Source: Citrobacter sp. Res13-Sevr-PEB04-36 (lineage in GTDB: Bacteria; Pseudomonadota; Gammaproteobacteria; Enterobacterales; Enterobacteriaceae). Taken from it: a stretch of 64,000 nt of DNA. Made by a program: the position numbers and the translations under genes. The DNA lies in NCBI RefSeq assembly GCF_015672735.1, contig NZ_JADABY010000063.1:1-64000 (forward strand), given 5' to 3'. Below, piece by piece: positions 30,029 to 40,070 of this stretch (position 1 is the stretch's first letter; every line of letters begins with the position of its first letter). The notes under the pieces were generated by a model that saw only the letters and a program-made list of their open reading frames with translations, was not told where the DNA came from and did not search any database.

Positions 30029-30353
30029 GGTTCTGCTGCTTGGTCTGCTGGTCGGCTGCGTCAATTACTGCTTTCGTTATTTGCCGCTGCGTCTGGGGGT
30101 GGGAAATGTTCGCCCGACAAAACGCGGCGCAACCGGCATATTACTCGACACCATTGGCATTGCATCAATTTGCGCCCTGCTGGTGGTGTCTACCGCACCA
30201 GAAATTATGCACGACGCACGTCGGTTTGTGCCAACACTGGTGGGGTTTGTTGTACTGGGCGCAAGCTATTTTAAGACCCGCAGCATCATCATTCCGACAT
30301 TGCTGAGTGCTCTGGGCTACGGATTAGCCTGGAAAATGTGGGTTGTTTTATAG
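30018..30353 (+). CDS. ygaH: YgaH, small subunit of the L-valine exporter
   Basis: 111-aa AzlD-family membrane protein with four helices. It pairs with YgaZ in amino acid export. An Arg-rich stretch after the first helix ([12 protein letters not shown]) is conserved. The start ATG at 30018 lies inside the ygaZ end. Length matches E. coli. Confidence 0.92.
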   Translation: MSYEVLLLGLLVGCVNYCFRYLPLRLGVGNVRPTKRGATGILLDTIGIASICALLVVSTAPEIMHDARRFVPTLVGFVVLGASYFKTRSIIIPTLLSALGYGLAWKMWVVL

Positions 30354-30443
30354 GTGAAAATAATCATTTTAAATAAATAATACATTTACTTTATTTGTCA
30401 CTGTCGTTACTATATCGGCTGAAATTAATGAGGTTATACCCAA

Positions 30444-30974
30444 ATGGATAGTTCGTTTACGCCCATTGAACAAATGCTAAAATTTCGCGCCAGCCGCTAC
30501 GAAGAGTTCCCGTACCAGGAAGTTCTTCTGACTCGTCTTTGCATGCACATGCAGGGCAAGCTGCTGGAAAACCGCAATAAAATGCTGAAAGCTCAAGGGA
30601 TTAACGAGACGTTGTTTATGGCGTTGATTACGCTGGAGTCTCAGGAAAACCACAGTATTCAGCCTTCTGAACTGAGTTGCGCACTGGGTTCGTCGCGGAC
30701 TAACGCCACGCGTATCGCGGATGAGTTAGAAAAACGTGGCTGGATCGAACGTCGTGAAAGCGATAACGATCGCCGCTGCCTGCATCTGCAACTGACCGAG
30801 AAAGGCCATGCATTCTTGCAAGAGGTATTACCGCCTCAGCATAACTGTCTGCATCAGCTCTGGTCGTCTCTTAGCACCACTGAAAAAGAACAGCTTGAGC
30901 ACATCACCCGTAAGCTTCTGACCCGTCTTGATCAGATGGAGCAGGATGGCACGGTACTCGAAGCGCTGCGTTAA
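30444..30974 (+). CDS. emrR: EmrR (MprA), MarR-family repressor of emrAB
   Basis: 176-aa MarR-type winged-helix repressor, same length as E. coli. The recognition helix region is [20 protein letters not shown] and the wing is [14 protein letters not shown]. It binds hydrophobic uncouplers and antibiotics, which release it from the emrRAB promoter. The 90-bp gap upstream is AT-rich and holds the promoter. A stable hairpin (31021-31046) separates it from emrA. Confidence 0.95.
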   Translation: MDSSFTPIEQMLKFRASRYEEFPYQEVLLTRLCMHMQGKLLENRNKMLKAQGINETLFMALITLESQENHSIQPSELSCALGSSRTNATRIADELEKRGWIERRESDNDRRCLHLQLTEKGHAFLQEVLPPQHNCLHQLWSSLSTTEKEQLEHITRKLLTRLDQMEQDGTVLEALR

Positions 30975-31020
30975 CGCGCCGACTCGCTCAAAAATCCAGA
31001 TTGATAAATGAAAAACCGAC

Positions 31021-31050
31021 AGGCCAGCAGGTCACCCTGCTGGCCTTTCT
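31021..31050 (+). terminator. Hairpin between emrR and emrA
   Basis: Perfect 11-bp stem AGGCCAGCAGG/CCTGCTGGCCT with loop TCAC, then TTTCT. It looks like a leaky intrinsic terminator or mRNA-stabilising hairpin inside the emrRAB operon. Confidence 0.65.
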
Positions 31051-31103
31051 GATAAACAGGTCGGCTCAGCCGATGAGAAAAAAATAAGATCGTGGAGAAC
31101 AAC

Positions 31104-32276
31104 ATGAGCGCAAATGCGGAGACTCAAACCCCGCAGCAACCGGTCAGGAAGAATGGTAAACGTAAAAGTATGCTGCTGCTTCTGACCTTGCTCTTTATTA
31201 TCATTGCCGTGGCCTATGGGATTTATTGGTTTTTAGTACTGCGTCATGTCGAAGAGACAGACGATGCGTACGTGGCAGGGAACCAGGTTCAAATCATGGC
31301 GCAGGTATCAGGCAGCGTGACGAAAGTCTGGGCTGATAACACTGACTATGTCAAACAAGGCGACGTGCTGGTGACCCTCGACCAGACGGACGCTAAGCAG
31401 GCGCTTGAAAAAGCCAAAACGGCGCTGGCCTCCAGCGTGCGCCAGACGCACCAGTTGATGATCAACAGCAAGCAGCTTCAGGCCAGCATTGAGGTGCAGA
31501 AAACCGCCCTGGCGCAGGCGCAAAGTGACTTTAATCGCCGTGTCCCGTTGGGGAACGCTAACCTGATCGGTCGCGAAGAACTGCAACATGCGCGTGATGC
31601 CGTTGCCAGCGCGCAGGCTCAGCTTGATGTCGCAATACAGCAATATAACGCCAACCAGGCGATGATCCTCGGCAGTAAGCTGGAAGACCAGCCTGCCGTG
31701 CAACAAGCGGCCACTGAAGTGCGTAATGCCTGGCTGGCGCTGGAACGTACTAAAATTGTCAGCCCGATGACCGGCTACGTGTCCCGTCGTGCCGTGCAAC
31801 CTGGCGCGCAGATTAGCCCAACCACACCGCTGATGGCCGTTGTCCCTGCCACCAACCTGTGGGTGGACGCCAACTTCAAAGAAACCCAGCTCGCGCATAT
31901 GCGCATCGGCCAACCGGCAACGGTGATCAGTGATATTTACGGCGATGACGTGAAATACACCGGTAAGGTTGTCGGACTCGATATGGGGACCGGTAGCGCC
32001 TTCTCTCTGCTGCCAGCACAAAACGCGACTGGTAACTGGATCAAAGTCGTCCAGCGTCTGCCCGTACGTATAGAGCTGGATGCCCAACAGCTGGCGCAAC
32101 ATCCTCTGCGCATTGGGCTGTCTACGCTGGTAACGGTCGATACCCAAAATCGTGACGGACAAATTCTGGCAAGCCAGGTGCGTACAACACCGGTTGCAGA
32201 AAGTAATGCTCGAGAAATCAACCTTGCTCCGGTCAATAAAATGATCGAAGAGATCGTGCGGGCCAACGCGGGCTAA
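31104..32276 (+). CDS. emrA: EmrA, membrane fusion protein of the EmrAB-TolC efflux pump
   Basis: 390-aa HlyD-family adaptor, same length as E. coli. One N-terminal helix (about 27-47), then the lipoyl half-motif VAGNQVQIMAQVSGSV, a long alpha-hairpin coiled coil (about 95-205) and beta-barrel domains. It joins EmrB to TolC. The ATG at 31104 follows GGAG (31094-31097); an in-frame ATG 12 bp earlier is too close to that site. Confidence 0.95.
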   Translation: MSANAETQTPQQPVRKNGKRKSMLLLLTLLFIIIAVAYGIYWFLVLRHVEETDDAYVAGNQVQIMAQVSGSVTKVWADNTDYVKQGDVLVTLDQTDAKQALEKAKTALASSVRQTHQLMINSKQLQASIEVQKTALAQAQSDFNRRVPLGNANLIGREELQHARDAVASAQAQLDVAIQQYNANQAMILGSKLEDQPAVQQAATEVRNAWLALERTKIVSPMTGYVSRRAVQPGAQISPTTPLMAVVPATNLWVDANFKETQLAHMRIGQPATVISDIYGDDVKYTGKVVGLDMGTGSAFSLLPAQNATGNWIKVVQRLPVRIELDAQQLAQHPLRIGLSTLVTVDTQNRDGQILASQVRTTPVAESNAREINLAPVNKMIEEIVRANAG

Positions 32277-32292
32277 TTCAAAGGTGCGTGTG

Positions 32293-33831
32293 ATGCAACA
32301 GCAAAAACCGCTGGAAGGCGCGCAGCTCGTCATTATGACGATCGCGCTGTCACTGGCGACATTCATGCAGGTGCTGGACTCCACCATTGCTAACGTGGCG
32401 ATCCCCACTATTGCCGGGAACCTCGGCTCTTCACTGAGCCAGGGGACCTGGGTGATCACCTCTTTCGGGGTGGCGAATGCTATCTCCATTCCGATCACCG
32501 GCTGGCTGGCCAAACGCTTTGGTGAAGTAAAGCTGTTCATGTGGTCCACCATCGGCTTTGTCATTGCGTCATGGGCGTGTGGGATGTCCAACAGCCTGAC
32601 CATGCTGATTTTCTTCCGCGTGATTCAGGGGATTGTCGCCGGTCCATTAATTCCGCTTTCGCAAAGCCTGTTACTGAATAACTATCCTCCCGCCAAACGG
32701 TCCATCGCCCTCGCGCTGTGGTCAATGACGGTGATTGTCGCCCCTATTTGTGGCCCGATTCTTGGGGGCTATATCAGCGACAACTATCACTGGGGCTGGA
32801 TATTCTTCATTAACGTGCCGATCGGGGCGGTGGTGGTGTTGATGACACTGCAAACTCTGCGTGGCCGGGAAACTCGCACCGAACAGCGGCGCATTGACGC
32901 CATTGGTCTGGCGCTGTTGGTCATCGGTATCGGCAGTTTGCAGATTATGCTTGATCGCGGTAAAGAGCTGGACTGGTTCGCCTCGCAGGAAATTATTATC
33001 CTGACTGTCGTCGCCGTGGTGGCCATCAGCTTCCTGATTGTCTGGGAGCTTACCGACGATAACCCGATTGTCGATCTCTCGCTGTTTAAGTCGCGAAACT
33101 TTACCATCGGCTGCCTGTGTATCAGCCTGGCCTATATGCTCTACTTTGGCGCTATCGTTCTGCTGCCGCAGTTGTTGCAAGAGGTCTACGGATACACAGC
33201 GACCTGGGCAGGTCTGGCCTCCGCGCCGGTGGGGATAATCCCGGTGATCCTGTCGCCGATTATCGGTCGTTTCGCCCACAAACTGGATATGCGTCGGCTG
33301 GTCACGTTTAGTTTTATTATGTATGCCGTCTGTTTCTACTGGCGCGCATGGACGTTCGAACCCGGTATGGATTTTGGCGCATCGGCCTGGCCGCAATTTA
33401 TTCAGGGGTTCGCCGTGGCCTGCTTCTTCATGCCACTGACCACCATCACGCTGTCTGGCTTACCGCCTGAGCGTCTGGCGGCGGCGTCAAGCTTGTCTAA
33501 CTTTACGCGAACGCTGGCAGGTTCAATCGGCACATCGATTACCACAACGATGTGGACTAGCCGTGAGTCGTTGCATCACGCGCAGTTGACGGAGTCAGTA
33601 AACCCCTACAACCCTAATGCACAGGCGATGTATAGCCAGTTGCAGGATCTTGGGATGACCCAGCAGCAGGCCTCCGGCTGGCTGGCGCAGCAAATTACCA
33701 ACCAGGGTCTGATAATTTCCGCCAACGAAATCTTCTGGATGTCGGCGGGGATATTCATCCTACTGCTCAGCCTGGTGTGGTTCGCCAAACCGCCATTCGG
33801 TGCGGGCGGCGGCGGCGGCGGCGCGCACTAA
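32293..33831 (+). CDS. emrB: EmrB, drug:proton antiporter of the DHA2 family
   Basis: 512-aa MFS protein with 14 predicted helices, same length as E. coli. It exports hydrophobic uncouplers and drugs such as CCCP and nalidixic acid through EmrA-TolC. N-terminal signature FMQVLDSTIANVAIPTI; DHA2 motif C region GPILGGYISDN. The C-terminus is a Gly-rich tail (GAGGGGGGAH). The ATG at 32293 is 16 bp after emrA; a GTG three codons earlier is possible but less likely. Confidence 0.95.
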   Translation: MQQQKPLEGAQLVIMTIALSLATFMQVLDSTIANVAIPTIAGNLGSSLSQGTWVITSFGVANAISIPITGWLAKRFGEVKLFMWSTIGFVIASWACGMSNSLTMLIFFRVIQGIVAGPLIPLSQSLLLNNYPPAKRSIALALWSMTVIVAPICGPILGGYISDNYHWGWIFFINVPIGAVVVLMTLQTLRGRETRTEQRRIDAIGLALLVIGIGSLQIMLDRGKELDWFASQEIIILTVVAVVAISFLIVWELTDDNPIVDLSLFKSRNFTIGCLCISLAYMLYFGAIVLLPQLLQEVYGYTATWAGLASAPVGIIPVILSPIIGRFAHKLDMRRLVTFSFIMYAVCFYWRAWTFEPGMDFGASAWPQFIQGFAVACFFMPLTTITLSGLPPERLAAASSLSNFTRTLAGSIGTSITTTMWTSRESLHHAQLTESVNPYNPNAQAMYSQLQDLGMTQQQASGWLAQQITNQGLIISANEIFWMSAGIFILLLSLVWFAKPPFGAGGGGGGAH

Positions 33832-33839
33832 GACAGCGC

Positions 33840-33867
33840 AAAAAGGGATCTGCGGATCCCTTTTTAT
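33840..33867. terminator. Bidirectional terminator between emrB and the porin gene
   Basis: GGGATC-TGCG-GATCCC stem flanked by an A-tract and a T-tract (AAAAA at 33840, TTTTT at 33861). It suits both the emrRAB transcript and the convergent porin transcript. Confidence 0.88.
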
Positions 33868-33878
33868 TAGACTTGCGA

Positions 33879-35249
33879 TCAAAAGTAATATTTGAATCTC
33901 AGACGTCCGCCGTAACGCGCATCTTCACTGCTGTTGCCATTATGCGGATCGGCCTCAACCCATGAAGCATAGGCACCGAGATAAATATTAAAGTTTTTCA
34001 TATCCATCACGTTGGGGAATAAATATGAAGCATGGATGGTGTGGATATCATAATTGCCTGGATCGGTGATCCAGCAATCATCATCACACACAGCATCAAT
34101 ATTAGTTGCGTTGAATGCTTCAATTTTATTATGTGCATAGATGTAACCCAGCTCAAAACGATGCCATAACGCATTTACCCCAGCGGTAAAGTCGGTTTCA
34201 TCGGTCGCATCCATATACGCTGTGTTGAGGTTAATGACTGCGCCCTCTTCCGGATCGGTTTTTTGTCCATCCCAGGTCATGGTAAAACCATAACCCGTAC
34301 GATCTGACTGATCGATCCACTTGCCGTTATCGTAATAGCCATAGGCATTATTCACGACGTTACTTTCCATTGCCAGCGCTGTGGAGAAGCGGCCATTTTG
34401 CCAGGCGATAACCGGTCGAATATAGGCCACATTTTTATCACTGGTTAAATCCATGCCGTGATACTGCTTCTCGGAGAACAACGTGCTGCCATTTTCAAGC
34501 AGTGTGTTCACTTCAAAATACCAGTTATCGAGGGTTTTACTCAGCAGGAAGTTTCCGCCGCTGTCGCTACGACCACGCCCCTCTTTCATCATATAGATGT
34601 AGCCATAGCCATCGCTATAGAGGTCATTCGCCGTGTTTCCCGAGTATTCTACAAAGGTATCCTGATTCAGCGGGAACATGTCGTAGGCTTCAAAGCGCCC
34701 GACCTTAATTTTCCAGTCATTCTCACGCCCAAAGAAGAAGACCGCATCATCGAGATTCATTTTGCCGGTCAGATCAGCCAGCGGCTGGACCGAGAAACCG
34801 GCGAAGTTACCGTTGTTCAGCCGCTGGTAGCCATCAAATCCCAGCAGCAGACGTCCGTTGATATCCCAGCGTTCATTGGTTCCCGGTGCCCAGTCTTTGT
34901 TGGCGGAGGTGCGCGTCGAGGTCAGGCTACCGGAACGACTGGCAGCATCCATATTAAATTCAACATCACCGTAGAATTTAATATCGCTGAATCCGGATAA
35001 CGTCAGTTTCGGTGGATTTGCGTCTACCGTGACAGGTTCAGCTGATTCAACGTTGATCGTTGGCACCGCTGCTACCTGTTGTTGTTGTAGTAACTGGATC
35101 TGCGACTCAGCATTCACCGCCCGCTTTTCAGCACTAATAACTCGCTGCTCCAGTTCAGCCAAACGTTGCTCAATCGTGCTGTTATTTGCTGCCCACAGGT
35201 TTTGAGATAAGCAAGCCCCGATCATCAGCGCCAAATATTTCACTTTCAT
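33879..35249 (-). CDS. RafY/ScrY-like carbohydrate porin
   Basis: 456-aa outer-membrane porin. The signal peptide ends near NLWA (residue 20). Next comes a coiled-coil N-terminal segment (TIEQRLAELEQRVISAEKRA, about 25-60) like those of ScrY, RafY and BglH. A beta-barrel follows (about 85-456), ending in the typical RLRFKYYF with terminal Phe for outer-membrane insertion. It probably lets sugars enter the periplasm; the substrate cannot be told. It is a lone gene, with no sugar operon next to it, and lies where E. coli K-12 has none. Two CRP-like sites upstream suggest catabolite control. Confidence 0.82.
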   Translation of the reverse strand: MKVKYLALMIGACLSQNLWAANNSTIEQRLAELEQRVISAEKRAVNAESQIQLLQQQQVAAVPTINVESAEPVTVDANPPKLTLSGFSDIKFYGDVEFNMDAASRSGSLTSTRTSANKDWAPGTNERWDINGRLLLGFDGYQRLNNGNFAGFSVQPLADLTGKMNLDDAVFFFGRENDWKIKVGRFEAYDMFPLNQDTFVEYSGNTANDLYSDGYGYIYMMKEGRGRSDSGGNFLLSKTLDNWYFEVNTLLENGSTLFSEKQYHGMDLTSDKNVAYIRPVIAWQNGRFSTALAMESNVVNNAYGYYDNGKWIDQSDRTGYGFTMTWDGQKTDPEEGAVINLNTAYMDATDETDFTAGVNALWHRFELGYIYAHNKIEAFNATNIDAVCDDDCWITDPGNYDIHTIHASYLFPNVMDMKNFNIYLGAYASWVEADPHNGNSSEDARYGGRLRFKYYF

Positions 35250-35392
35250 TTTTCATCCCTAAAGTTAAATGTATACCTGATAAGTTTTGATAAAAATCTC
35301 ATCCACCGGCTATAAAGAGAGTCTTGTTATTACCCGGTTATCTGGTGCATTCCATTATGTTTTTCTATTAATTATTTATGTTTTTTAATTTA

Positions 35393-35408
35393 TGTGATCA
35401 ATGCGATC
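35393..35408. promoter_or_regulatory. CRP-like site 1 upstream of the porin gene
   Basis: TGTGATCAATGCGATC: left half perfect (TGTGA), right half weak (CGATC for TCACA). Confidence 0.4.
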
Positions 35409-35435
35409 CAGAAGCATTAATTACGCGTTTCTTTC

Positions 35436-35451
35436 TGTTTACCAGATCACA
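35436..35451. promoter_or_regulatory. CRP-like site 2 upstream of the porin gene
   Basis: TGTTTACCAGATCACA: 16-bp CRP frame, right half perfect (TCACA), left half TGTTT. Confidence 0.5.
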
Positions 35452-35489
35452 TTTATTGTTTGAGCGATTATCGACTAATGATTCAAAAC

Positions 35490-35616
35490 TATACCCTAAA
35501 TAATTCGAGTTGCTTAAAGGCGGCAAGGGAGTGAGTCCCCAGGAGCATAGATAACTATGTGACTGGGGTGAGCGAGCGTAGCCAACACATAAGCAACTTG
35601 AAGTATGACGGGTATA
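35490..35616. repeat. Complete ERIC element
   Basis: 127 bp with inverted ends TATACCC/GGGTATA and the ERIC core (GTGAGTCCCCAGGAGC and ATGTGACTGGGGTGAGCG). Exact family length. It lies between the porin gene and the luxS terminator. Confidence 0.92.
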
Positions 35617-35660
35617 TATTTCCTCAAGAAATATAATAGTTATGGCTTATATTAAGGAAT

Positions 35661-35687
35661 AAAAAACCCCGGCTATAAACCGGGGTT
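35661..35687 (-). terminator. luxS terminator
   Basis: On the minus strand AACCCCGG/CCGGGGTT stem with a 7-nt loop, followed by TTTTTT (AAAAAA on plus at 35661-35666). It lies just downstream of the luxS stop. Confidence 0.9.
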
Positions 35688-35719
35688 GATTTAAATACTG
35701 GAACAACTAATTAGCTAAA

Positions 35720-36235
35720 CTAAATATGTAATTCCTGCAATTTCTCTTTTGGCAGCGCCAGCTCTTCATTGCTGTTAACGCGCACGTCGTGTTCCAGGAT
35801 ATGACGGGCAATATCCTGCGCTTCGCTGAGAGAGTGCATCTGATAAGTACCGCACTGGTAAACGTTCAGTTCCGGGATCTGATTTTGATCCTGCACTTTC
35901 AGCACGTCAGCCATCGCCGCTTTCCAGGCATCAGCCACACGCTGCTCGTCCGGCGTACCAATCAGGCTCATATAGAAGCCCGTACGGCAACCCATTGGGG
36001 AGATATCGATAATCTCCACACCATTACCGTTGAGGTGGTTACGCATAAACCCAGCGAACAGGTGTTCCAGTGTATGGATCCCTTTCTCAGGCATCACTTC
36101 TTTGTTCGGAATGCAGAAACGCAGATCAAACACGGTGATGGCGTCGCCATGTGGGGTGTTCATCGTTTTTGCAACCCGGACTGCGGGAGCTTCCATCCGG
36201 GTGTGATCGACAGTAAAACTATCTAACAACGGCAT
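35720..36235 (-). CDS. luxS: LuxS, S-ribosylhomocysteine lyase
   Basis: 171-aa metalloenzyme that splits S-ribosylhomocysteine into homocysteine and DPD, the precursor of autoinducer-2. Metal ligands His54, His58 (HTLEHLFAG) and Cys128 (VYQCGTYQ), and the catalytic Cys83 (MGCRTGFY) and Glu57, are all present. Length equals E. coli. The gap to gshA contains micA on the opposite strand. Confidence 0.96.
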   Translation of the reverse strand: MPLLDSFTVDHTRMEAPAVRVAKTMNTPHGDAITVFDLRFCIPNKEVMPEKGIHTLEHLFAGFMRNHLNGNGVEIIDISPMGCRTGFYMSLIGTPDEQRVADAWKAAMADVLKVQDQNQIPELNVYQCGTYQMHSLSEAQDIARHILEHDVRVNSNEELALPKEKLQELHI

Positions 36236-36269
36236 TTAGCCACCTCCGATAAATTTTTTTAAAATAATC

Positions 36270-36296
36270 TGAACTCTTTGTTCCGGTGCGAGTCTG
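36270..36296 (+). promoter_or_regulatory. Sigma-E promoter of micA
   Basis: -35-like TGAACTC (36270-36276) and -10 TCTGA (36292-36296) with 15-bp spacing, 7 bp before the micA start. This agrees with the known sigma-E dependence of E. coli micA. Confidence 0.75.
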
Positions 36297-36303
36297 AGTA
36301 TAT

Positions 36304-36377
36304 GAAAGACGCGCATTTGTTATCATCATCCCTGTTTTCAGAGATGAAATTTTGGCCACTCCCGAGTGGCCTTTTTC
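36304..36377 (+). ncRNA. micA: MicA small RNA
   Basis: About 74-nt Hfq-dependent sRNA that represses ompA and other outer-membrane protein mRNAs during envelope stress. The 5' end GAAAGACGCGCATTTG and the seed region TATCATCATCCCTG match E. coli MicA. The 3' terminator is GGCCACTCCCGAGTGGCC plus TTTTT. Compared with E. coli, the loop of the middle hairpin reads CTGTTTTCAG instead of CTGAATTCAG, and the terminator loop differs by one base. Position between luxS and gshA is the same as in E. coli. Confidence 0.93.
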
Positions 36378-36384
36378 TTTTGGA

Positions 36385-37968
<1,584 letters not shown>

Positions 37969-38018
37969 TTAATTAGCATAATGGTATTGGTTACCCTACA
38001 GGCTATTCCACAACACAA

Positions 38019-38447
38019 TTAGTGCCACCACATAATGCCCTGCGTCGTAACCGCTGCGACCACAACATAACGCAACGCTTTGCCAAGACATAAAAAAAAG
38101 AGTACTGGCCCCCACGAGATGCGCATCCACCCCGCTAGCAGGCACAGCAAATCACCTACCACCGGCATCCAGCTTAATAATAGTGTGACAGCGCCATAGC
38201 GCCGCAGCCAACCCGTCGCTTTTTCTTGCCATCGTGACGTTTTACGCAACGGGAAGAAACGCCCAAGGATAACGTTAGTTAACCCTCCAAGGCTATTACC
38301 CATTGTTGCTGTTAAGACTAAGACCCAAGGATGACTCACCCCGGAAATCAGCAGAGCCACTAAAACAACTTCAGAATTTCCGGGCAACAGCGTAGCACTG
38401 AGGAAACTGCTGGCAAACAGTGACAGGAGTGACAGTCCATCACTCAC
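38019..38447 (-). CDS. yqaA: YqaA, DedA/SNARE-associated-like small membrane protein
   Basis: 142-aa inner-membrane protein of the VTT/DedA-like family with about four helices, including the re-entrant-type segment LPGNSEVVL and GNSLGGLTNVILGRFF. The specific function is unknown; relatives are implicated in lipid scrambling and membrane homeostasis. Starts within the yqaB stop (4-bp overlap). Confidence 0.9.
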   Translation of the reverse strand: MSDGLSLLSLFASSFLSATLLPGNSEVVLVALLISGVSHPWVLVLTATMGNSLGGLTNVILGRFFPLRKTSRWQEKATGWLRRYGAVTLLLSWMPVVGDLLCLLAGWMRISWGPVLFFLCLGKALRYVVVAAVTTQGIMWWH

Positions 38448-39010
38448 AATAGCCGGACATCCACGGCATCCATACCGGCTGCACGCGCGGCTTGCAGGCC
38501 GAAGTCAGCATCTTCGAATACTACACATTGAGCCGGAGCAACCCCCATACGCTCGGCACACAGCAAAAACGTGTCTGGCGCGGGCTTATGTCGTTGTACG
38601 TGGTCAGCAGCGACGACGGCATCAAAATAGTGACGTAGCCCCAAATGAACAAGCAGCGCCTCTGCAATGGCGCTTTCGCTCCCGGTGCCAACCGACATTG
38701 GCCGACGACCATGCCAGGCTTTCACGACATCAACCAGCGGTAGTGGCTGAACGCTATCCAGCAGCATGCTTTTAACGCTGTCGGTTTTTTCGCGCGCCAG
38801 CGCATGGGGATCGAGATCGGCATGATTCAGTTCAATGACCGACTGTGCAATACGCCACGTTGGGGAACCGTTGAGTGCGACCATGGCCTGCTCGTCAAAA
38901 CGGAGTCCATAGCGCCCTAATACCTCATGCCACGCTTTACGATGCGTTGGCTCGGTATCGAGAATGGTGCCATCCATATCAAAAATCAAACCCGCATAAC
39001 GTTCGTACAT
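38444..39010 (-). CDS. yqaB: YqaB, HAD-family fructose-1-phosphatase/phosphatase
   Basis: 188-aa HAD phosphatase. Motif I FDMDGTILDTEPTH gives the nucleophile Asp11 and acid Asp13. Motif II is near SVGTGSES and motif III/IV near HKPAPDTFL and VFEDADFG. E. coli YqaB dephosphorylates fructose 1-phosphate and 6-phosphogluconate. Overlaps yqaA by 4 bp. Confidence 0.93.
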   Translation of the reverse strand: MYERYAGLIFDMDGTILDTEPTHRKAWHEVLGRYGLRFDEQAMVALNGSPTWRIAQSVIELNHADLDPHALAREKTDSVKSMLLDSVQPLPLVDVVKAWHGRRPMSVGTGSESAIAEALLVHLGLRHYFDAVVAADHVQRHKPAPDTFLLCAERMGVAPAQCVVFEDADFGLQAARAAGMDAVDVRLL

Positions 39011-39311
39011 TGTCTTCTCACAAGCCGAATGACCAGACGTTACTTTATCGTAATTGATTGATTTTGTCGCTGACAGCGAATTAAGGATTGTCTTAGGAGT
39101 TTGATTCAGAAAAAGAGAGATGGTGCTGGGGATTATTTCGTAGACTATGCGATGAAAATTAGCGGTTATTCAGGAGAAGATGGTGCATCCGGGGGGATTA
39201 CTCACTGGCGTTCGCCCTACGGGCCGTTGCTAAAGCAACGTTATCCTCCCTGGTGCTTGCGATTATCTCGCAGACCATGAAACAACGGTTTAACTGTTAT
39301 TTCCGAGAAGA
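39011..39311. other. Region downstream of the arginine tRNA array, with decayed repeat copies
   Basis: 301 bp without a gene. 39181-39311 is a spacer-type repeat copy carrying a 19-nt tRNA-Arg 3'-end remnant (39181-39199). Before it, 39115-39180 is an older, diverged copy of the spacer tail (compare GATTATTTCGTAGACTATG with GATTATCTCGCAGACCATG). No clear terminator is visible. Confidence 0.65.
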
Positions 39312-39388
39312 TGGTGCATCCGGGAGGATTCGAACCTCCGACCGCTCGGTTCGTAGCCGAGTACTCTATCCAGCTGAGCTACGGATGC
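39312..39388 (-). tRNA. argQ: tRNA-Arg(ACG), fourth of four copies
   Basis: 77 nt with encoded CCA (TGG at 39312-39314 on plus). The anticodon loop CTACGAA gives ACG, which is read as ICG. Acceptor stem GCATCCG pairs with CGGATGC. Last in the serV-argVYZQ transcript order. Confidence 0.97.
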
Positions 39389-39582
39389 ATCAGGGAACTT
39401 ATTTTACTGCCGATATTGATATCACTATAAAAGCAACATCAAGTAAGAGATGGTGCATCCGGGAGGATTACTCGGCTGCGCCTCGCCCTACGGGTCGTTG
39501 CTAAAGCAACGCTATCCTCCCTGGTGCTTGCGATTATCTCGCAGACCATGAAACAACGGTTTAACTGTTATCTCGGAGAAGA

Positions 39583-39659
39583 TGGTGCATCCGGGAGGAT
39601 TCGAACCTCCGACCGCTCGGTTCGTAGCCGAGTACTCTATCCAGCTGAGCTACGGATGC
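39583..39659 (-). tRNA. argZ: tRNA-Arg(ACG), third copy
   Basis: Identical 77-nt gene, 271 bp from the neighbouring copy on the low-coordinate side, within a direct repeat that covers gene and spacer. Confidence 0.97.
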
Positions 39660-39853
39660 ATCAGGGAACTTATTTTACTGCCGATATTGATATCACTATA
39701 AAAGCAACATCAAGTAAGAGATGGTGCATCCGGGAGGATTACTCGGCTGCGCCTTGCCCTGCGGGCCGTTGCTGAAGCAACGTTATCCTCCCTGGTACTC
39801 GCGATTATCTCGCATACCATGAAACAACAGTTTTGCTGTTATCTCGGAGAAGA

Positions 39854-39930
39854 TGGTGCATCCGGGAGGATTCGAACCTCCGACCGCTCGGTTCGTAGCC
39901 GAGTACTCTATCCAGCTGAGCTACGGATGC
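39854..39930 (-). tRNA. argY: tRNA-Arg(ACG), second copy
   Basis: Identical 77-nt gene with encoded CCA; 271-bp period to argZ, 137-bp period to argV. Confidence 0.97.
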
Positions 39931-39990
39931 ATCAGGGAAACTTACTTTACTGCAGAGTTGATATCGCTGCTAAAGCAATATCGGATAATA

Positions 39991-40067
39991 TGGTGCATCC
40001 GGGAGGATTCGAACCTCCGACCGCTCGGTTCGTAGCCGAGTACTCTATCCAGCTGAGCTACGGATGC
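39991..40067 (-). tRNA. argV: tRNA-Arg(ACG), first copy
   Basis: Identical 77-nt gene with encoded CCA, 3 bp after serV in the same transcript. Confidence 0.97.
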
Positions 40068-40070
40068 AAA

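Larger units (their letters stand above)
35250..35719. other. Intergenic region porin-luxS
   Basis: 470 bp with no gene. It contains two CRP-like sites (35393-35408, 35436-35451) 145-200 bp before the porin start, a full ERIC element (35490-35616), and the luxS terminator (35661-35687). Confidence 0.7.
39312..39853. repeat. Tandem 271-bp units carrying tRNA-Arg plus spacer
   Basis: Two near-identical direct repeats (39312-39582, 39583-39853), each a tRNA gene followed by a 194-bp spacer. Each spacer contains a 19-nt copy of the tRNA 3' end (39451-39469, 39722-39740) and a CGTTGCT/AGCAACG hairpin. A third spacer copy without an upstream tRNA lies at 39181-39311. The arrangement recalls the rtT repeats of the E. 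coli tyrT locus. Confidence 0.85.

Noticed and set aside
31308-32603. 431-codon antisense frame across emrA-emrB
   Set aside because: Lies wholly opposite two well-known genes with no family resemblance.
39312-40067. Regular repeats as a possible CRISPR array
   Set aside because: Repeat units are 77-bp tRNA-Arg genes with spacers that are themselves repeated, so this is a tRNA array.
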